From: Zygnema cylindricum
Lineage: Eukaryota; Streptophyta; Zygnematophyceae; Zygnematales; Zygnemataceae
Reading direction: 5' to 3'
Length of the DNA stretch: 38,498 nucleotides
NCBI GenBank assembly: GCA_037447655.1
Contig: JBBHKE010001127.1
Span: forward strand, 1-38,498
Shown: positions 32,930 to 38,498 of the stretch, one piece after another
How positions within the stretch are numbered: position 1 is the first letter of the stretch
How the letters are laid out: every line of letters starts with the position of its first letter
Program-made: the position numbers and the translations under genes
Notes under the pieces: model-generated
What the model was told of the DNA's origin: nothing
Databases searched by the model: none
What the model saw: the letters and a program-made list of their open reading frames with translations, nothing else

Positions 32930-35776
32930 ATAACAAGATTTGTTACCTAAATTACTCAAACAGTTAGCGATAACACGAATTGTTTCCTCAATTACACAAA
33001 CGGTTTGCGATAACAATAATTGTTTCCTAAAAGTACACAATCGATTAGCTATAACACGAATTGGTACCTAAGGTACACAAACAGTTAGCGATAACAAAAA
33101 TTGTGACCTAAATTACACAAACATTTAGCAATAGCAAGAATTGTTACCTAAATTACACAAAGAGTTAGCGATAACAAGAATTGTTACTTAAACTACACAA
33201 ATTGTTAGCGATAACAAGAATTGTTACCTAAATTAACCAAATAGTTAGCGATAACAAGAATTGTTACCTAACTTACACAAACTGTTAGCGATAACAAAAA
33301 TTGTTACCAAAATTACACAAAAGGTTAGCGATAAGAAGGATTCTTTCCTAAATTACACAAAAGGTTAGGGATAACAAGAATTTTTACCTTAATTACACAA
33401 ACTGTTAGCGATAACAATAATTGTTACCTAAATTACACAAACAGTTAGCGATGACAAGAAATGTTACCTAAATTACAAAAATTTGTTAACAATAACAAGA
33501 ATTGTTACCTAAATTACACAAACAGTTAGTGATAACAATAATTCTGACCTAAATTACACAAACGGTTAGCAATAGCAAGAATTGTTACCTAAATTACACA
33601 AACAGTTAGCGATAACAAGAATTGTTACCAAACTTACACAAACGGTTAGCGATAACAAGAATTCTTTCCTAAATTACACAAATTGTAAGCGATAACAAGA
33701 ATTGTTTCCTAAATTACAGAAAAGTTAGCGATGACAAGAACTGTTACCTAAATTACACAAACTGTTAGCGATAACAAGAATTCTTACCTAAATAACACAA
33801 ACAGTTCGCAATAAAAGAATTGTTTCTTAAATTACACAATCGGTTAGCCATAACAAGAATTGATACCTAAGGTACACCAACAGTTAGCGATAACAAAAAT
33901 TGTGACCTTAATTACACAAACGGTTAGAAATAGCAAGAATTGTTACCTAAATTACACAAACAGTTAGCGATAACAAGAATTGTGACCTAAATTACACAAA
34001 CGTTTAGCAATAGCAAGAATTGTTACCTAAATTTCACAATCAGTTAGCGATAACAAGAATTGTTACTTAAACAACACAAATTGTTAGCGATAACAAGAAT
34101 TGTACCTAAATTAACCAAAGAGTAAGCGACAACAAGAATTGTTACCTAACTTACACAAACTGTTAGCGATAACAAGAATTGTTACCAAAATTACACAAAC
34201 GGTTAGCGATAACAAGGATTGTTTCCTAAATTACACAAAAGGTTAGCGTAACAAGAATTGTTACCTAAATTACACAAATTGTTAGCGACAACAATAATTG
34301 TTACCTAAATTACACAAACAGTCAGCGATGACAAAAACTGTTACCTAAATTACAAAAATTTGTTAGCAATAACAAGAATTGTTTTCTTAAATTACACAAA
34401 CCGTTAGCGATAACAAGAATAGTTTTAACTAACTTACACAAACTGTAAGCGATAACAAGAATTGTTACCAAAATTACACAAACGGTTAGCGATAACAAGA
34501 ATTGTATCCTAAATTACACAAACGGTTAGCGATAAGAAGAATTCTTACCTAAATTACACAAACTGTAAGCAATAACAAGAATTATTTCTTAAATTATCGA
34601 AACAATTAGCGATGACAAGAATTGTTACCTAAGTTTTACAAACAGCTAGCGATAACCAGAATTGTAACCTAACTTACACAAACAGTTAGTGATAACAAGA
34701 ATTGTTACCTAAATTAACCAAACAGGAAGCGATAACAAAAATTGTTACCTAACTTACACAAATTGTTAGCGATAACAAGAATTGTTACCTTAATTACTGA
34801 AACAGTTAGCGATGACAAGATTTGTTACCTAAATTACACAAACTCTTAGCGATAACAAGAATTGTTACCTAAATTATAGAAACAGTTAGCGATCACAAGA
34901 ACTGTTACCTAAATTACAAAAACTGTTACCAATAAGAGGATTTGTTACCTAAATTACACAAACAGTTAGCGATAACAAGAATTGTTTTCTAAATTACACA
35001 AACAGTTAGCAATAACAATAATTGTTACCTAACTTACACAAACTGTAAGCGATATCAAGAATTGTTACCAAAATTACACAAACGGTTAGCGATAACAAGA
35101 ATTGTATCCTAAATTACACAAACGGTTAGCGATAACAATAATTGTTACCTAAATTACAGAAACAGTTAGCGATGATAAGAACTGTTACTTAAATTACAAA
35201 AACTGTTAGCAAAAACAAAAATTGTTACCTAAATTACTCAAACAGTTAGCGATAACAATAATTGTTTCCTAAATTACACAAACGGTTAGGGATAAAAGGA
35301 ATTGGTACCTAAGGTACAGAAACTGTTAAGGATAACAAGAATTGTGACCTAAATTTGACAAACGGCTAGAAATAGCAAGAATTGTTACCTAAATTAAACA
35401 AACAGTTAGCGATAACAAGAATTGTTACTTAAACTACACAAATTGTTAGCGATAACAAGAATTGTGACCTAAATTTCACAAACGGTTAGCAATAGCAAAA
35501 ATTGTTACCTAAATTACACAAACAGTTAGTGATAACATGAATTGTTACCTAACTTACACAAACTGTTAGCGATAACAAGAATTGTTACCAAAATTACACA
35601 AACGGTTTGCGATAACAAGAATTGTTTCCTAAATTACACAAACGGTTAGCGATAACAAGAATTGTTACCTAAATTACACAAACTATTAGCGATAACAATA
35701 ATTGTTACCTAAATTACAGAAACAGTTAGCGATGATAAGAATTGTTACCTAAATTACAAAAATTGTTAGCAATAAC
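32930..35776 (+). repeat. 40-bp satellite array, block 4 (about 71 monomers)
   Basis: Begins with ATAAC (32930-32934) after the LTR fragment and ends with ATAAC (35772-35776) before the solo LTR. The left part resembles the array right of 36739 and the right part resembles 37600-38223, so the block is related to the one after the solo LTR but about 1.36 kb longer. Confidence 0.96.
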
Positions 35777-35802
35777 TGTTGTCCATAGCTTATTTCAGCC
35801 AT
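35777..35802 (-). CDS. gag: Gag N-terminus encoded in the solo LTR (fragment)
   Basis: ATG in a good context (CCATGGCT) followed by MAEISYGQ and the first two bases of the next codon at the LTR end. By analogy with the gags at 1189 and 16218 this is the start of the Gag protein of this family. The rest was lost with the internal region. The frame now runs into satellite and stops. The call rests on the shared arrangement and the length of 26 nt (2 modulo 3), not on similarity. Confidence 0.45.
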
Positions 35803-36738
35803 GGATTACTCACGGAAACACCCACTGACTACCTCAAAAATAGCTGTGTTTCAGACAACACAGATTACTCCACAATAAACAAAATGGTCCCAAACTGCAC
35901 CAATATGTAGTAAACCATAGACACTGTAAACTCCCAAAGTTACAGCAAAATCCACCAAGGCATGTAGAAGATATACGCTCTAGAGTTTCCCAAAAATAGT
36001 TGACTGCTTCACAAACTAACCACTTAGACTGTTCACAGAATCTTACAGAGATACTGGAATAGAGTGAAACTTCACACACATATAGATTCTATATCATAGA
36101 ATAACTCCACAAAGTTTCACATGAAAGCACCAATCAGAGTGATCACACCAACAGGTCAAAGATGTAGAAAACAGTCTGCCATTACTTTGATTAACTTGAC
36201 TGCGATACATAAAATAATCTAAGTCCTGCAAGTTATACTCAGAGTACGGAGGCATACCAGCCGTACTGTATCTACTCTAATAACCTAACTAGTCAAAAGG
36301 ACAAACCTCTGTTGTACAGAATATTTACACCGTACTCTTCGTATATTAGAAACTAAGCTACCACTAAGCAACCACTAAGCTACCACTATCGTTTAATCAT
36401 CATTACTTGAAATCTATCCTATTCATATTATCCGTAGTTGCGCTAGCTGCGCTGGCTGCGCTTTCCGTACGGATCATGAAAATAGCCGCAACTGCGTTGA
36501 CTTAACTGCGTCGCAGCTGCTCCGTACCGGCGGCGCCTATTTCAACATTCCGTTTATTTTACATCGGATCGCTTCGCGATCCGCCGTCCATTTGTCATTG
36601 CTTGTTCACACCACTCAATGAGTCTTTTACGTAACTTTAATTATCAATCCGTTCGCTCCCCCAATCCGTGAATCTATTCAAACCTCCATATTAAATCTTA
36701 TCAGCAGTTACGCACGAAAATGACTTTTCAAAACAACA
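35777..36738 (-). mobile_element. Solo LTR of a second copia family (962 bp)
   Basis: Ends TGTTGTCC...AAACAACA, flanked on both sides by ATAAC (35772-35776 and 36739-36743), with no internal region, so it probably arose by recombination between the two LTRs of a full element. The minus-strand orientation is inferred from three points. The minus-strand start TGTTGTTTTGAAAA resembles other U3 starts. A GCGC/GCAGCTGC-rich region (36425-36545) then lies in U3. A well-placed ATG (minus strand, 35802) lies 26 nt before the LTR end in the frame needed to read through a primer site. Apart from the TG/CA ends and the GCAGCTGC motif it shows no similarity to the 831-bp LTR. A longer minus-strand frame within it (36079-35834) lies in the leader and is not supported as a gene. 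Confidence 0.88.
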
Positions 36739-38223
36739 ATAACAAGCTTTGTTACCTAAATTACTCAAACAATTAGCGATAACAAGAATTGTTTCCAAAA
36801 TTACACAAACGGTTTGCGATAACAATAATTGTTTCCTAAATTACACAATCGATTAGCTATAACACGAATTGGTACCTAAGGTACACAAACAGTTAGCGAT
36901 AACAAGAATTATGACCTAAATTACACAAACATTTAGCAATAGCAAGAATTGTTACCTAAATTACACAAAGAGTTAGCGATAACAAGAATTATTACTTAAA
37001 CTACACAAATTGTTAGCGATAACAAGAATTGTTACCTAAATTAACCAAACAGTTAGCGATAACAAGAATTGTTACCTAACTTACACAAACTGTTAGCGAT
37101 AACAAAAATTGTTACTTAAACTACACAAATTGTTAGCGATAACAAGAATTGTTACCTAAATTACACAAACTATTAGCGATAACAAAAATTGTCACCTAAA
37201 CTACACAAACAGTTAGCGATAACAAGAATTGTTTCGTAAATTACACAAACGGTTAGCGATAATAAGAATTGTTACCTAAATTACACAAAATGTTAGCGAT
37301 AACAAGAATAGTTACCTAAATTACACAATCGGTTAGCGATAACAGGAATTGGTACCTAAGGTACACAAAAAGTTAGCGATAACAAGAATTGTGACCTACA
37401 TTACACAAACGGTTAGAATTAGCAAGAATTGTTACCTAAATTACAGAAACAGTTAGCGATAACAAGAATTGTTACTTAAACTACAGTAATTGTTAGCGAT
37501 AACAAGAAGTGTGACCTAAATTACACAAACAGTTAGCGATAACAAGAATTGTTTCCTAAATTACACAAACTATGAGCGATAACAAGAATTGTTACCTAAA
37601 TTACAAAAACTATTAGCGATAACAATAATTGTTACCTAAATTACAGAAACAGTTAGCGATGATAAGAAGTGTTACCTAAATTACAAAAACTGTTAGCAAA
37701 AACAATAATTGTTACCTAAATTACTCAAACAGTTAGCGATAACAAGAATTGTTTCCTAAATTACATAAACGGTTAGGGATAAAAGGAATTGATACCTAAG
37801 GTTTACAAACAGTTAGGGATCACAAGAATTGTGACCTAAATTACACAAACGGTTAGAAATAGCAAGAATTGTTACGTAAATTACATAAACAGTTAGCGAT
37901 AACAAGAATTGCTACTTAAACTACACAAATAGTTAGCGATAACAAGAATTGTGACCTAAATTTCATTAACGGTTAGCAATAGCAAAAATTGTTACCTAAA
38001 TTACACAAACAGTTAGCGATAACAAGAATTGTTACCTAATTTACACAAACTGTTAGCGATAACAAGAATTGTTACCAAAATTACACAAACGGTTAGCGAT
38101 AAGAAGAATTGTTACCTAAATTACACAAACTATTAGCGATAACAATAATTGTTACCCAAATTACAGAAACAGTTAGCGATGATAAGAATTGTCACCTTAA
38201 TTACAAAAACTGTTAGCAATAAC
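36739..38223 (+). repeat. 40-bp satellite array, block 5 (about 37 monomers)
   Basis: Forward array between the solo LTR and the next copy of that LTR. Its last ~125 bp (GATGATAAGAATTG and neighbours) nearly repeat the ~125 bp left of 35777, which shows that satellite and LTR were duplicated together. Confidence 0.96.
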
Positions 38224-38498
38224 TGCTGTCCATAGCTTATTTCAGCCATGGATTACTCATGGAAACACCCACAGACTACCTCAAAAACAGCTGCGTTTCA
38301 GACGACACAGATTACTCCACAATAAACAAAATGGTCCCAAACTGCACCAATATGTAGTATACCATATACACTGTAAACTCCCAAAGTTACAGCAAAATCC
38401 ACCAAGGCATCTAGAAGATATAAGCTCCAGAGTATCCCAAAAATAGCTGACAGCTTCACAAACTAACCACTTAGACTGTTCACAGAATCTTACAGAGA
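38224..38498 (-). mobile_element. Second copy of the solo-LTR family (cut by the window end)
   Basis: Starts TGCTGTCC after ATAAC (38219-38223) and aligns with 35777-36051 with about 14 differences in 275 bp by eye (about 5%). The gag-like ATG is kept (minus strand, 38249). Whether an internal region follows cannot be seen. Confidence 0.88.

Noticed and set aside
35834-36079. Minus-strand 81-codon frame in the solo LTR
   Set aside because: Cys/Trp-rich without similarity to known proteins, located in the presumed leader, and not maintained as a separate gene by any visible evidence.
2511-38223. Telomeric or rDNA identity of the array
   Set aside because: No TTTAGGG-type units and no rRNA-like sequence; the monomer is 40 bp and AT-rich.

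Overview
This is a repeat-dominated stretch of a eukaryotic nuclear genome with no ordinary host gene that I can support. Plant-type TATA boxes (TATAAAT), ACGT/G-box motifs in one LTR and a Ty1-copia retrotransposon suggest a green plant or alga. The copia elements do not carry the usual seed-plant primer site, so I do not name a species and would keep non-seed plants and algae open.

Layout. Positions 1-333 hold a ~202-bp tandem repeat. Positions 335-1189 are a decayed minus-strand copia gag, with its primer-binding site at 1154-1169 and a probable LTR at 1170-2470. From about 2511 to 38223 the window is a satellite array with a strict 40-bp period, about 700 monomers by length division. It is broken by a 126-bp coding-like insert (3200-3325), a complete but defective Ty1-copia element (15446-21368), a unique fragment joined to an inverted block (29098-30300), a 167-bp LTR fragment (32763-32929), a solo LTR on the minus strand (35777-36738) and the start of another copy of that LTR (38224 to the window end).

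The full copia element has 831/829-bp LTRs (about 2.8% diverged by eye), a 5-bp target duplication ATAAC, and gag, protease, integrase, reverse transcriptase and RNase H in the canonical copia order. Gag-protease-integrase carries five in-frame stops, two compensating frame changes and a Gly at the third catalytic position of integrase. The RT-RNase H part is open for 764 codons.

Two linked observations stand out. First, two unrelated LTR families, in opposite orientation, are inserted at exactly the same phosphodiester bond of the 40-bp monomer with the same ATAAC duplication, which suggests satellite-targeted integration. Second, in three families the gag start codon lies inside the LTR, 20, 26 or 59 nt before its end (all 2 modulo 3). 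In the two families whose internal region is visible, gag reads straight through a primer site complementary to the anticodon arm of initiator tRNA-Met (half-tRNA priming as in Drosophila copia), so one stretch of DNA is LTR end, tRNA primer site and gag coding sequence. The array also shows higher-order duplications of about 0.56, 1.16, 2.5 and 7.3 kb. One of about 2.45 kb has copied an inserted LTR along with its satellite flank. A centromeric or pericentromeric location is possible but is not shown by the sequence alone.
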